Positions 36,501-51,500 are shown, numbered from the stretch's first letter. The stretch is 64,000 nucleotides of DNA from Pteria penguin (GCA_035048485.1 CM068587.1:52877501-52941500); one strand, 5' to 3'. Notes: generated by a model not told the origin, from the sequence alone. Program-made: numbers and translations.

Positions 36501-39500
36501 AAACCATGTGAAGTAATATGCTTACATTACAATTATTTTGTCTCTCATTACACCCCCCCCCCTCCTCCCCCTCCCCCTCCCACCAACCACCACCACCAAA
36601 CATGATATTTTGCAGATGACTGTGTCATTCTTCTTAAAAAAACATTGTTCGTCTGCATTAGACATTATACTTTATATTTAATTACGAAGTACATGTAGAC
36701 AGGGGAAGGCTTTCATAATAATTGAAATGTTGGAAATGTTATCCATGGTAACAGATAAAACTTTTCATGTTGACACTTGTTACCTCCCTGTCCAAGCCTG
36801 TCTGTCTTCGGTTACTCTAGCATATCCAGCGCTCTAGAAATTTTTAAAAAAACACATACCAACTGGAAAGTGACTTACTGAAATCCACTTTCCCTAAGGA
36901 AGAATGTACTTACCAAAAAAATATTCAAGACTGAGAAAAGCATAAAATCAGTTGAGACTGTTTTATGTGACTTTCAAAGGGACCCCATTAAAATGGTCAC
37001 ATAACACAACGAGTCGGTTAACTCAGTACCAGTCTGTCCAACATTGAATTTTTCATAAATTGCTTACCAAATCTCCTTATTTACCACCACAGATTTTCTA
37101 ACCTTCTTGATTTTTTTCAATGGATTTCACATTTTTTTAACGACTTCGTATAAGTACGGATATCATGAGTTTAGGTTTAGGAACTCGGCAAAACTGAAAT
37201 GTTTTCAAAGTTTAGAAGACCTTTCCATAGCATTATTTTTATAATTCACTGATCTATTTCAGATTCATTATAGTGTACTCAAAAAAATCAAATGAATAAA
37301 ATGCAAAATTAAACTGAATGGAAAATATACATTAAATACACATGTAAATTGGTAACATAACATTTGGGATCAGTCCATATTCTTTGATGAAGTATTTAAA
37401 GGCCTAAATAGTATGGTATGGTATCCAGGAACACAAGTGTACTACATCTTACTAGAAATGACCAAAAAAAACACCAAGTTTATCCAAAAAAATTTCATCC
37501 CCCTCAGGTTGATCAAGTAGAAATTTACACAAACAAAATCTTTACATACAATCTATGGTTGTTGGCTATGTATCTCATCATTAGTCAGTATCCTTGTCTT
37601 TACATTGAGATTACTTTTATATTTTCTCTACACTGTTTAGCAGTTTATGTCATCTGAAGATTTATGCGATTGAAATATGATATATACAAATATATACAAT
37701 GATATATACAATGATACATACAATGATATATACAATGACTTCACAAATGTAACTTCTCATTTATCACATCTTGACTTTGGGTTTGCTTAACAATAGGTTA
37801 ATGATTGGAGTTCTTGACTCCAGATAAGATTGATGACTCTAATGTTTTGCTACACAGGGAATTATTGTGCAAAAAAGAGACAAAAAGATCACAGTAAAGG
37901 AAGGAGAAACTTCAGAGCTACTGACGTAAGTTGTTGGTTCTCTCTCTTCGTTCAGATTATCTAAAACTTAAAAATATAAATACTTTTTGGAAAACTGAGG
38001 GTTTTAAATAAAGACTGAAGCTGTTGTTTGATGTAGATAATTGTCATCAGAATAGTCTTTGATATGAATTTGTTTTAAATCACAGTTTGCATGATATATA
38101 AATTGTTGAAAAATAAAAAGTCGTTGTGACCTAGTGGATAAGGTGCTGGGCTTGTGACCGAGAGGTCCCGGGTTCAACTTCCGCTCTGGGCACACCTCTG
38201 ATCTGTCTTTCGGATGAGACAGTAAAAACTGTCAGTCCTATGGCACGTAAAAGATCCCTCACTGCTTCGGGTGGGTCCGTTGCATAGGTTTAAATGTGTG
38301 TGCAATGCATCAGGCAGATGCCGTCATTGAATACGTGAAATAACTGTGGAGTGAGATAAAACAGTCAATCAATCAATTGAAAAATACCTGAGAAGTGTTT
38401 ATGTGTATATGAGCATAGGTATTGAACTCTTGTTCATTATATGTGAATGCATCAAAAACTCTGATTTAAATCAAACTTACAACCTTCTAATTCACTTACC
38501 ACTTAGCCACTTGTTGTATAGACTCAGTAGATCTGTACAAAGACAATGCTGTTACACCTGTACTGTATTACAGCTATGAGGAATTCCATCCGTTAGTTTT
38601 CTGTCAGTTTGAAAGTAAACCGCTGTGTAAGTTTGAGACCTTCAATAAGGCTGTAGACGAATTCTTCTCCAAAATAGAGAGCCAGAAGATCGATATGAAA
38701 GTCCTGCAACAGGTATGCACACTACAGTCTGCTTTCTCTTTTAAATCTTTATTCCATTTCAAATATTAATATGCATCAAAAGAGTTTGTATATCAAAGTC
38801 CTTGAAAGGCTGTGATAAATTATAATGTATTTTCTTATGGCTTATAGTTGTCTGTTTATTTACTTGTATTTACTTGTTCTTCTGTCTTAATAATTAATAT
38901 AGTTCTGAATTTCCCCAAATTTTATTCATGTTTGAAGCAAAGTATATTTATAGACTACAGTATACACATATTGAACTTACACACTTGTTTGTATTAAACC
39001 TATAAGAGAAAGAGAATAGCATAATATTTACTATTTTGCTATTCATTTCCAGAATTATTTAACTTTAATATTAAATATAACCTTGTAACTTAATATTGCC
39101 ATTTAAGATACTCATGGTGTATTTGTATGACTTCTCTTCTCATGATTAGAACTGGTATACTGGTAGCTCAATCGGTTAAGTTATGGGCTTGGAACCAATC
39201 GGTTAGGTAATTTACTCATGACTGAGAGATCTCAGATTCAAGTTCCACATGTGGTTCGTCATTGTCCTGTCTTAGGGATGAGACAATAAAAATCAAGGTC
39301 CCGTATCAAGACAGTCATAGCATGTAAAAGATCCCACATTGCTTAGGATATGTCTAAATTTCTGTATGATGCATCATACAGGTGCTGTCATCATATTAGT
39401 ACATAACTTTCGTGTGACGTATAACAAGGATCGAATAAAATCCTCTTGTGATTAGGATTAACTAATTAGGTATGTAGTCTGTATCGCAACACTTTCAAGT

Positions 39501-42500
39501 TAACAGCAAAAAAATCTGATTATCGATTTCAGGAAAAAACAGCTTTAAAGAAGTTGGAGAACATAAAGAAGGATCATGAGAAGAGAATAGAAGGACTTCA
39601 GGCTGAACAAGAGACTGATATCAATAAAGGCAGACTAATAGAGCTCAACTTACCATTGGTTAGTCACTAAGTGTAGCTTATATGGTGTATAAAACACAGT
39701 GTATTCTTATGATGTCTAAGTTAACTCAGAGAGATCGGTCTGCCCTTTTAAGGTAATAATATAAAGAACGCAACCTTCCTCTAAAATGTTGCTTACATAG
39801 TTAGTACACATATTAGAAGTAATATTGCTTATTTGGTGACCAGTATAACAGATTTATTGAAGAGGGAGGATGTTGTAAGGGAGATTTCTATTGCTTTCTT
39901 TTTTCTTGTATAATGCTATGCTGTTGGAAATTTGATTGATCAGTATATTGATTCTGCCCCTTCAGTGTGAGGATAAAATGATGTTATATAATGACACTGT
40001 TAGACTCAGGAATTTTGAAAAAATGGTGAATACTAAAACTGCTATAACTCCATATAATTGTTTGAAATCTGTTTGATGTTTTTGTCATGCTTCAGTACAT
40101 GCATTTCATGCTTCAGCACCTGCATTCTATATTCTAGGTTGACCAAGCAATCTTGATAGTACGTAGCGCATTAGCCAATCAGATTGACTGGACGGAGATA
40201 GAGAATTTGGTGAAGGAGGCCCAACTACAAGGTGATCCTGTGGCATCTGCGATAAAGACGCTCAAACTTGAGAGCAATACCGTCACCCTCCTTCTTCGGT
40301 AAAGTTTTATAAGGATATTAAATTAGTGCTTTTATATGTGATAACTTTGTGTTTTCTGCAAATCCCAGCAACACATATGGAGCACTTGCATTACAGAATC
40401 CATCATCTGTCTGCTTTGTCCCTATCTTAGTCTTATCATGTGCAGTCAGAACCACTAATTGTTGATAAGAAGACTGGTATTTTGTCTGAATCGTTCATTT
40501 GTTTGCCTTAGATTACTGAACTCTAATTTCGTGGGGTTTTTTTCAAGAACAGTTGAAGTTATGTAGAAAGGTTACCCCAGGGAAGAATATTCAGGCCAAG
40601 GTGAACATAATACCTAGCTGACCTTTATACCAAGGTGACCTTTATACAAAGGTGACATTTATACAAAGGTGACCTTTATACCAAGGTGACATTTATATCA
40701 AGGTGACCTTAATACCAAGGTGACATTTATATCAAGGTGACCTAAATACCATGGTGACTTATGTACTTAGCTACCTTTATACCAAGGTTACCTTTATACA
40801 ATGGTGACTGTTGCCAAAGTAGAAAATGGAAATTTAAAATCCAGCCTTAGTTGTAGGTGATATTTTTATAGGTGATATAGTTGTAGGTGATATTGTTATA
40901 GGTGATACAGCTGTAGGTAATATTGTTGTAGATGATATAGTTGAAGGTGATATTGTAGGTTATATAGTGGTAGGTGAAACAGTTTGTAGATGATATTGTT
41001 GTAGGTGATACAGTTGTACCATATTTACTCGAATTTAATACGCACTTTTTTTCGCCAGCTTGACCCCTCATTTTCTCAATGCGTATTATACATAGGGTTA
41101 GAAATCTGGAACTTTTTTTCCACGCTTTTAAACTTCAGTGGCGGATTTAGCGGTGTGCGTGTGTCCGTTAAAGTATCTAAAACCATCAATCAAACCCACG
41201 AGGCTTGAGATATATCCATTGCCTGTATACTGTCTGCTTCCCTTAGTAAATGCCCAAGGCGATAACAGGAGTAATGTCTACAGTGTGCCATTCACTGAAC
41301 ATGATAGAATACTTGCCCTGTGTTATTTAGGTATGGTTTCTGATTAGCAGATTGTAGGGTGATTTATCCTTAATTGGTTAATCGATAGTTACGCAACAGG
41401 TGAAACTACTTGACCATAACGGCATGAGCATTGACAGATTGGATAACACTTATTCATTCATTCTTTATATATTTTGTCTTCACAAACATTTGCAATATCT
41501 GCGTAAAGTTCACGTAGTATAGTAGAAACACACGTTCATTCTAACGAGAGAGAAAAAAGATGAAGCGATTGTTGGGACGGGGGTACTAGTTAAGACATTT
41601 GAAGTCTAAGCGAGTTTGATTGTAAATGAAATGAAAGAGAGAAAAACGTTGATATCACAAGATGAATAAAGGCTGGTCGTTCAGTGCCTCTTTTGATAAT
41701 AATACATGTTACGTGATTACACTGTAAAAGGTATACGGCAAAGCAAATTCAGCTCATGGTCTTGCTGTTTCAACACGAAATTGACATTTTGTTTTGGATT
41801 TTCCCCTGCATATTATACACGGAGTTAGACGTTTTTTCATGATTTTCGAGGTAATTTTTAGGGGTGCGTATTATACTCGGGTGCATATTATATTCGAGTA
41901 AATACGATATGTAATATTGTTGTAAGCCAGCATGGCCTAGTGGTGTTACGCTCACCTCCTGATTGGGAGCCCTTCCTTGGTTCGAGTCTGCTCTGGTCAT
42001 GCTGGTGTCCTATCTTTCGGATGAGACAGTAAAAACCGAGGCCCATGTCGTGGTATGCATGCACATTAAAGATCCCCCACTGTTTCGGGTGGGTCCGTTG
42101 CAAAGGTCAAAATCTGTTTGCCCCACGTCAGGCAGATGTCGTCACCATATACGTGAAATATTCGTGGTGTGACGTTAAACAAAAATCAATCAATCAATCA
42201 ATGAAATTGTTGTATGTGATAAAGTTGAAGGTGATATAGTTGTATGTGATACTGTTGTAGGTGATACAGTTGTAGGTGATGTAGTTGTAGGTAATATGGT
42301 TGTAGGCGATACAGTTGTAGGTGATATATTTGTAGGTAATACAGTTGTAGGTGATATAGTTTTATGTTATATTGTTGTAGGTGATGTAGTTGTAGGTGAT
42401 ACAATGTTTTAAGTATAACATATGAGAAGCATACAGGCACTAAAAATGAAATACCTGTATTTTGATATCGATTAACATATTCTCTTTTTCTTTTACCAGA

Positions 42501-45500
42501 GATCCCTACAGAAATAGTGATGATGAATATGATGACGATGAAGATGATTTGAAGCCCATGAAGATTGACATAGATCTGTCACTCAGTGCATATGCCAACT
42601 CACGCAAGTATGTTGTAGGCATCATGCATCGTAGCGGTGTAGTGTCATAAGTATGTTACAGGCATCATGCAGCATAGTGGCATAGTGTTGTAAGAATAAA
42701 TATGCACAACTTTCTTATTAGCCACAATTCCTTACGTTGCATAAAATTGCAATTTTTGATAAACAGTATGGCCGGCACGATTCTATGCATTTCGGCATCA
42801 AATGGAACAAATATCTAATATATATAAACATTAAGCAAATGATTGGCAATAGTAACTTACCCCCGATCTGTCGTCTGAAGGTTCCACACACATTTTTTTC
42901 CCATCCATTGTCAAATTTGCTGGTTTGTTTATACGTAGTCTGAATCATCCCCACGTTTGCGTAACTGCATCTCGGTAGCAGAATCAAGCATGTGGATGAT
43001 TCATGCTACATATAAACAAACCGGCAAATTTGACATAGGTTGGGAAAAAATGTGTGTGGAGCCTATAGAGCCACTACTTAAAGCTACCTTCTGATGTGAA
43101 TAATGGATGTAGAACAAAGATCTTGTCTGATAAAAAACCAGTATTTGTCTGCTAAAGGTTCTGGATATTCTAATTTCTTTCTTCTGACAAAATGAAAATC
43201 ATTTGTTCATAGTTAAATCAAATCAACATGTCATGTTGGTCTATTGTTGATCTATTGTTGATGTATTTATTGCAGGGTATAAATGTTGATCTATTTGTTA
43301 CAGTGTACTGATTTTGATCTTTTTGTTAGTGTACTGATGTTGATCTATTTGTTACAGTGTACTGATGTTGATCTCTTTGCTTCAGTGAACTAATGTTGAT
43401 CTATTTGCTACAGTGAACTGATGTTGATCTATTTGTTACAGTGTACTGATGTTGATCTATTTGTAACAGTGTACTGATGTTGACATATTTGTTACAGTGT
43501 ACTGATGTTGATCTATTTGCTACATTGTACTGATGTTGGTCTATTTGTTACAGTGTACTGATGTTGGTCTATTTGTTACAGTGTACTGATGTTGACATAT
43601 TTGTTACAGTGTACTGATGTTGACATATTTGTTACAGTGTACTGATGTTGATATATTTGCTACAGTGAACTGATGTTGATGTTGATATATTTGTTACATT
43701 GTACTGATGTTGATACATGTATATTTGCTACAGTGTACTGATGTTGATATATCTGCTACATTGTACTGATGTTGATATATTCGCTACAGTGTACTGATGT
43801 TGATATATTTGTTACAGTGTAATGATATTGATATATTTGCTACATTGTACTGATGTTGATCTATTTGTTACAGTGTACTAATGTTGATATATTTGTTACA
43901 GTGTACTGATGTTGATCTATATACCTTTACTGCTTTATAATTTACATTTACTTTTGATAAGGATAAGTATATGTAGATATTATGAACCAGTGTTTATTTA
44001 TTTATGCCAAATCATACATACAGTTGTCTCTCCTTTTTTCAGATATTTTGACAAGAAAAAACAAGCAGCAAAGAAAGAACAAAAGACAATGGATGCTTCT
44101 ACAAAGGTCATATTCTTGACTTACAGCTTGTGATTTTACTATCATAAAAACTATTTCTGCATATATATAAATACATAAATATAAATAAAAATATATATTT
44201 ACATGTATATTTACGTGTTTGTTTTATATCCCTGAGTCTTGGCAAGGGGATATAAAACACACAACAAGTTTCATAAATATTGTTTGAAATGAAAATTCAT
44301 TTCAAATTCTTTTTATCACATGTTTACACTCAGTTTAAAGGTGTTTATTTCATCAGACACTGGCTTGACACAATTCTTTTCCACACTATGACGTTACCTA
44401 TGTCATAAATTAATTTATGACATAGCAATATTTCCCTGAATAAACAGCAAAACATGTGATATATATATATGTTATTTTTTTATGCTTTGTGCATTCTTGT
44501 CATCCCAGTTCATTTATATTTCTTCTCTTTATATTATGTGTCTCACACACAAAAAAGAGGAGCCATTGCATTGTGTGACTTATCACATCAATTATCCCAT
44601 CTGTATTGTGTTTTTCTTCTCTTCTTTACATGGAATCTTATATGAAATTATAGAAACAGGAGTCTCTTGTGAAGAATCGTGGGTCAGAATTTTTTGACGA
44701 CTTTAATAACAGAGCTGTTACTTTCGGGCAATAAGGGATCACAGTGTGATCAGACTTAAAGTTCATCATTCCGACCCTTTCACTTGACCTTGTTACCTGG
44801 AGTATGAGTGAAATGCTTCTAAGAGCGATGTAAATATTTCTTATTGTATATCTGTAGGCATTGAAATCAGCAGAAAGGAAAACCAAGGAAACATTAAAAG
44901 AAGTAGCCACTGCTGCCTCCATCAACAAGGCAAGGAAAACATATTGGTAAGCAGTATAAGTTTATACAATCTATACTGGTTCATATACTATAGGTACATT
45001 TATTTTAGCTTAGCACAATTGAATATAGATCTAAATGTTAAGTAGAAGTCGATCAGATATTAAGAATTTTTAGCTCGCTGGAACGAATGTCCGAATAGCT
45101 GTTGTTGTACCATGGGGTCCTTGTCATCGGTGTCATTGTCCGTAGACAAAAACTTTAATTAATTGGATTATAACTTTAAACCATCAGAGACAGGGCTTTA
45201 ATATTTCACATGTGTATTCTTTGTGCCAAGACCTTTTATTAGGTACCAACATTTTTGACAATGTGACCTTGATTTTGAAGTTTGACCTACTTTTCAAAAA
45301 CTTTAACCTTGGTCATAATTTACGAACAGTAAGAGATAAGGCTTAAACATTTCATGTGCGTATTCCTTGTGATAAGACCATTCATTATTTGACCTTGACC
45401 TTGAAGATTGACCTACTTACAAAAAACTTTTGCTATATAATTTGCTTGCCACCTTTGAGTTCTGTTGTCTTTTGACAATTCTTGTTGTAAATTAGTATGG

Positions 45501-48500
45501 TACATCAATGTCCTTCTTGTTTTTTAATCCACTTAATATGTTTCCACAGTCTTGAATTAATGTGAAACACACTTCTTACTGGTGGGGATCCAAATTTTGT
45601 GGTTGCCTGCATCCACCTATTTATTTTCATTAATCATAGTAACATTATCAATATCATAATCAAAATTGATCAGGGCCATAAAGTGATTAATAGCCAGTGC
45701 AAATCACGATTATTCTGCATTGCAGAATCATGTATACAGCTCTTTATCTGTTATCTAATATCTAGAAATTTCGGTAACACAAATGTTTTTTTGTGTGAGG
45801 TAATACACACAAATTACAAACCAGTTTTTTCTGTTAAAATTACAAAAATTGGAATCCACAAGTATAAATAGCACTCAAAGGAAGGCATTCGGCTGAAATA
45901 TGAATCCTTCTACAATAAGTCTTATACTGTACATACATTTAGGGTAGAAATTCTCATAAAGTCCCATGAATAATCATTTGAGAAATTTTCATGGTTTATT
46001 ATGTCGCTTTATATTTTCAGGTTTGAGAAGTTCTTGTGATTTATTATGTCACTTTATATTTTCAGGTTTGAGAAGTTTTTGTGATTTATTACGTCGCTTT
46101 ATATTTTCAGGTTTGAGAAGTTTTTGTGATTTATTACGTCGCTTTATATTTTCAGGTTTGAGAAGTTCTTGTGATTTATTACGTCGCTTTATACTTTCAG
46201 GTTTGAGAAGTACTTGTGATTTATTACGTCGCTTTATATTTTCAGGTTTGAGAAGTTCTTATGGTTTATTACATCGGAGAACTTCCTTGTGATTGGTGGT
46301 CGAGATCAGCAACAGAATGAGATGATTGTTAAGAAATATCTTCGACCTGGTCTGTATCACATTGGCTGCTCCAATAGCATAATTTTTACCAACTAGCAAC
46401 TTACCCAGAAAAGCCAAGACTTCATGTCATTGTCTACATAACACGTTTAAGATCCCTTTTTTCTTTAAATGGATCCATTACAAAGGTAGAAATTTTCATG
46501 TAATACATGTGACATGACACACATGTACTTTATTATTTTGAACGCAGAGTGTCAAGAAGTGAACTTTGACATCGACGCTTTCATTCAAGTTTTTTCAGGT
46601 CATTCATCAAAGTCTTCTGTCTGTTACCCCTGTCACACTTTTATTTTGTCAGGTTTCTTGGCATACAACACTCTAGTGCTGTGTTGTCGGTATCAATTTT
46701 GTGATCTTCAAATTTTTAGTGCCCATATAGTTGAAATATTCCAGAAACAATGTAATGTATCTGTCTATCAACATGTATCATTGTCAGTTAAAATTATCTT
46801 TAATCTCAATAATGTTTTATTCCTTTAATACTTGTATAAGCTGGTGTGGCGTAGTGGTATTGCGCTCGCCTCCTGATCGGGAGGCCGGGGTTCAAGTCCC
46901 ACTTTGGTCATGCCAGTGTCCTGTCTCTCAGACGAGACAGTAAAAACCAACGCCCCATGTCGTGGTATGCATGGCACGTTTAAGATTCCTCACTACTTCG
47001 GGTGGGTCCTTTGGAAAGGTCAAAATTTGTATGCCCCGCATCAGACAGATGCCGTCACCATATACATGTACATGAAATATTCGTGGTGTGACGTTAAACA
47101 AAAATCAATCAATCAGTCAATACTTGTATTTGGCTTTATGTGAAGTACAAAAAACTAAAACTATTACATGTATTGCAGTGCATTATGTATTATGTTCATT
47201 ACAGTGTATGATGTTCATTACAATTTATTATGTTCATTACAGTCAGTGTATTATGTTTATTACAGGTGATCTTTATGTACATGCTGACTTACATGGAGCA
47301 AGCAGTTGCGTTTTGAAAAATCCATCAGGTATGCAGATCTGTACCTGTTCAGGTGTTAATTTTGTTTAAAAGAATAATACTCCATAACTAAATATAATAA
47401 TACAGACACAGAGGGAGGGAGGGACGGACAGGCAGACAGATATGGTGATTCCAATATACCCCCCCTTGCTTTGTAGCGGAGGGTATAATAATACAGACAC
47501 AGAGGGTGGACGGATGGACAGACAGACATGATGATTCCAGTATTTCCCCTCTTGCTTTGTAGCGGAGTGTATAATAATATAGACACAGAGAAAGGGAGGG
47601 AGGGACGGACAGACAGACAGACATGGTGATTCCAATATACCCCCCTTGCTTTGTAGCAGAAGGTATAATAATACAGACACAGAGGTTGGACGGATGAACA
47701 GACAGACATGGTGATTCCAATATACCCCCCCTTGCTTTGTAGCGGAGGGTATAATAATACAGACACAGAGGGAGTAAGGGACAGACAGACAGACAGACAG
47801 ACATGGTGATTCCAATATCCCCCTCTTGCTTTGTAGCGGAGGGTATAATAATACAGACACAGAGGGTGGACGGATGGACAGACAGACATGGTGATTCCAA
47901 TATACCCCCCTTGCTTTGTAGCGGAGGGTATAATAATACAGACACAGAGGGTGGACGGATGGACAGACAGACATGGTGATTCCAATATACCCCCCCCCTT
48001 GCTTTGTAGCGGAGGGTATAATAATACAGACACAGAGGGTGGATGGATTGACAGACAGACATGGTGACTCTAATATACCCCCCTTGCTTTGTAGCAGAGG
48101 GTATAATAATACAGACTCTGCCATCTCTATCAATGTTCATTGAATAAACATTTATTATCCACAAGAACTACTATTAATAATTATTTACTTGAATCTTATA
48201 GCTAAGGCCAACTTTAATTAACTTACTAATACTTATCAACTAGCCTGTTATCCTTATTAGAGTTTTTATTGTTTATATTTTGCATTTTCTGCCTGATGCA
48301 CCATCAGACTTTGAAAGCTATGTAATGACCTTGGCTTGCACTGTGTCATCTGAAGGGCACGACACTGATAAGCCACTGGTGGGGCTTCAACAAGCCAAGC
48401 ACTTTACCTGCTGAACTATCCCAGCTCCTAGTTTTCACAGGCCAACTATACTGAAATTTTATTCTACTGCCGATAACTGGAACTATTTATCCTGGTCTGT

Positions 48501-51500
48501 TTAATTCATGTTTTGAGATTTAACTCTATATTATGGTTTTATTCAATTCCATTCAGGAGAACCAGTTCCACCTAAATCCTTGAATGAAGCCGGCACAATG
48601 GCCATTTGTAATAGTGCAGCGTGGGATGCCAAAGTTGTGACTAGTGCATGGTGGGTATATCATGATCAGGTGTCTAAGACAGCGCCCTCTGGTGAATACC
48701 TCACAACAGGAAGTTTCATGATTAGAGGTGAGATCTTACATTTGATAAATTAATTGCGGAAAAAAGTAGATAACAATTGAAACATTGTTGATGCAGGAGT
48801 CTTGAAGAAATTTCATCTGTCCATCAACACTTAGGTTGTGATGCGATGATTCAAAAGGTTTTATACCTACAGGTCTCATATCTTACATACACATGCAGAG
48901 TGATGAGAAGATTTTGCCCATAGATTTCAGGGTCAAAGGTCCTGGGGCCAAGAAAAATTTTAAGTCTAAGTCTAAGAATTGAGACCTATATGGTAGCATG
49001 TGTCTTAATTCTAAGACTAAATAAAAAGTTTCTCTAAACAGTATATCTGACAAGCTATTCACAGACAAACTTTCGACAATTTTTTAGAATAATGACAAAT
49101 GCATACCTGCCAACTGTTCCGATTTTGCCGGAATTTTTCCGATTTTTACATGCTGATTCCGCATTCCGGATTCAGACTTGTCCGTTCCGCTGTCGGCCAT
49201 TATTGCGCACTTTAGATTGGAATTACCTCTCTTTTTTCATCACACTCTTGTAAACGCTTAACAATATGTTTTAAACCACCCATCTTTAAAGCGATGACCT
49301 GGTCGAAGACAAACATGGCGTCTTCAGTACAGAAGGAGAAACAAAATGCAGCGACCGGGATAGCTACGACAAGGCGTCGCCTAAAAAGAAAAAGAATGTG
49401 CACAGGAAACAAAACTTCAGAAATGAATAGGTTTCTCATTTTTACGGTATCGTTGCCCAAAGTAAAAGGGGGCCCGAGTTCGCTTACTGTACGATGTGCA
49501 GATGTGATTTTACTATCTCCCATGTGGACCAGACATATTGGGACTCAAAAACACAAAAACACTTTGGTTTTTGAACAACAGAATGAGAAAATATCGACGT
49601 TTTTCTCAAAGGCTTCATAGACAACTTTTTGGACTTTGTTCGCCTCATTTGTGGCATCAGTGTTTCATAAACACAGTTTTCACCCTTTTGTTTGTTATTT
49701 CCACGAAGGAGACTTGTGTTTGTTATCAAAAGTGTTGAAAAAGCTGTATAATCTGTTATTCTTTTCTCTGTGGAATTTGTTGATAACTGTCAATCTGTGA
49801 GGTTATTTTATGGGTGAAAATTGAAAATTTTTCTCAGCAACAACAGGGGGCTGCGCTCCTGACCACCCGCTGTTCCTCTTAACCGTCTTCTAGGGTTGGC
49901 AGGTATGCAAATGATATTATAGGTCTCAATTCTTAGACTTAAGTTTCTTTGTGAAAAAGACCTTTGTCACACAGCAGGCCTTTCATGACTTTGTCTAGTT
50001 TTGAAGTTAAGGTAGAGTTTTTGAGAAAGATACAGGTTACTTCATTTAAGAAAATGAATTTCTTTGTAGGAAGATACAGGTTTTAAACATAATGTTCTGT
50101 ATAAAGAAGAGGTACATGTAAGATGTTTTGCAAGTTTGTTTAAACGTTTACAATATTTATGACCACTTTTCATTTTTAGGCAAGAAAAACTACCTTCCTC
50201 CTTCCTACCTGATATACGGATTTGGCCTATTGTTTAAGGTAGAGAACGTTTCTACTAATCTAATACTTAAAGTTCTTAATGGACATATTAAAAATACAGA
50301 AAATTTTTAATCATACCGCACTTCCTTGACCTTATTCATTAACCTTAGCGATAAGGTCATTTGTATGAGTAATATTGAATATTGAATAGCTATTACATAC
50401 ATATAGAAGTATCTGAAGTATTATTTATGCAACAATGTGTTATTCTTTTGTCAACAATAATTTTAGAAATAACAAACAAGAGAAATTATATTTAGATAGA
50501 TTACTGTATTTAAAAACTGCTGAATACAAAAAGGGACAAACCAAGAAATTAAGGATATAGTACAATTTGACTGGATATAATATGCCTTCTTTGTATTCAC
50601 TAACCTTGAAAAACTTTTAACCTTCCTGCTGGGGAGTTTTTGCATTGATAGTTACAGTTTACAAGCACTATTATTATAGGCATAAGTCTTATTTTTAAGT
50701 GTATCATAATCATAGCTATATTAAATCTTTCTACAGTTGGAAGAGGATAGTATAGCAAGACACAAAGGAGAAAGAAAAGTACATGTGGCTGATGATGATT
50801 CTGTCTCCATAGCAACCGAAAGTGATATTACCATAGACACAACCAGTGATATCGAAATAGAAATTAATGATGACTCTAGTGATGACAATGAAGAGGAAGA
50901 TAATAAGAACTTGCCAGCAATTAATGAAGATCAGAATGAAGATAAAGGGCAAGAAGAGCCGAAAGAAGTCTTTTCAGATATGGAAGAGGAGAGTGCTTTT
51001 CCGGACACGGAGGTCAATCTTCAACACGTAAAGGGAGACAAGTATGCTGTATAATGTTATTATAGCAACTGAAACTTTAGTGAACAAAACCTGGATTGGG
51101 TGACCAAAATGATGGTTCACTTGTAGAGATTAACTAATTCAATGATTTTTGAAATATCTGAGATATTCCTTTCCTCATTGACGTATGCCTTCAATGATTT
51201 TTGAATTAAGTGGCTGAATGGAAAAAGAGCACAACACTGTAATTCACCAAGTTTTTATTTAATATATAAGATATACAAGATGTAATCCTGATGTGATTAA
51301 AGCATCCACCGCTCAACATTCAGTACCACCTTAAGGGAGATATAATCCTGGTATGGTTTTAGCATCCACCACTCAACATTGGGTACCACCTTAAGGGAGA
51401 TATAATCCTGATGTGGTTATAGCATCCACCACTCAACACTTGGTACCACCTTAAGAGATATATAATGCTGATGTGGTTTTAGCATCCACCACTCAACATT

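Noticed and set aside
45966..46292. 108-codon frame with [15 protein letters not shown] repeats
   Set aside because: Out of frame with NEMF exon 16; produced by the 45-bp array.
47356..48164. Minus-strand frames of 225-258 codons
   Set aside because: Three frames are open at once across the 85-94-bp tandem repeat, the mark of repeat translation rather than coding.
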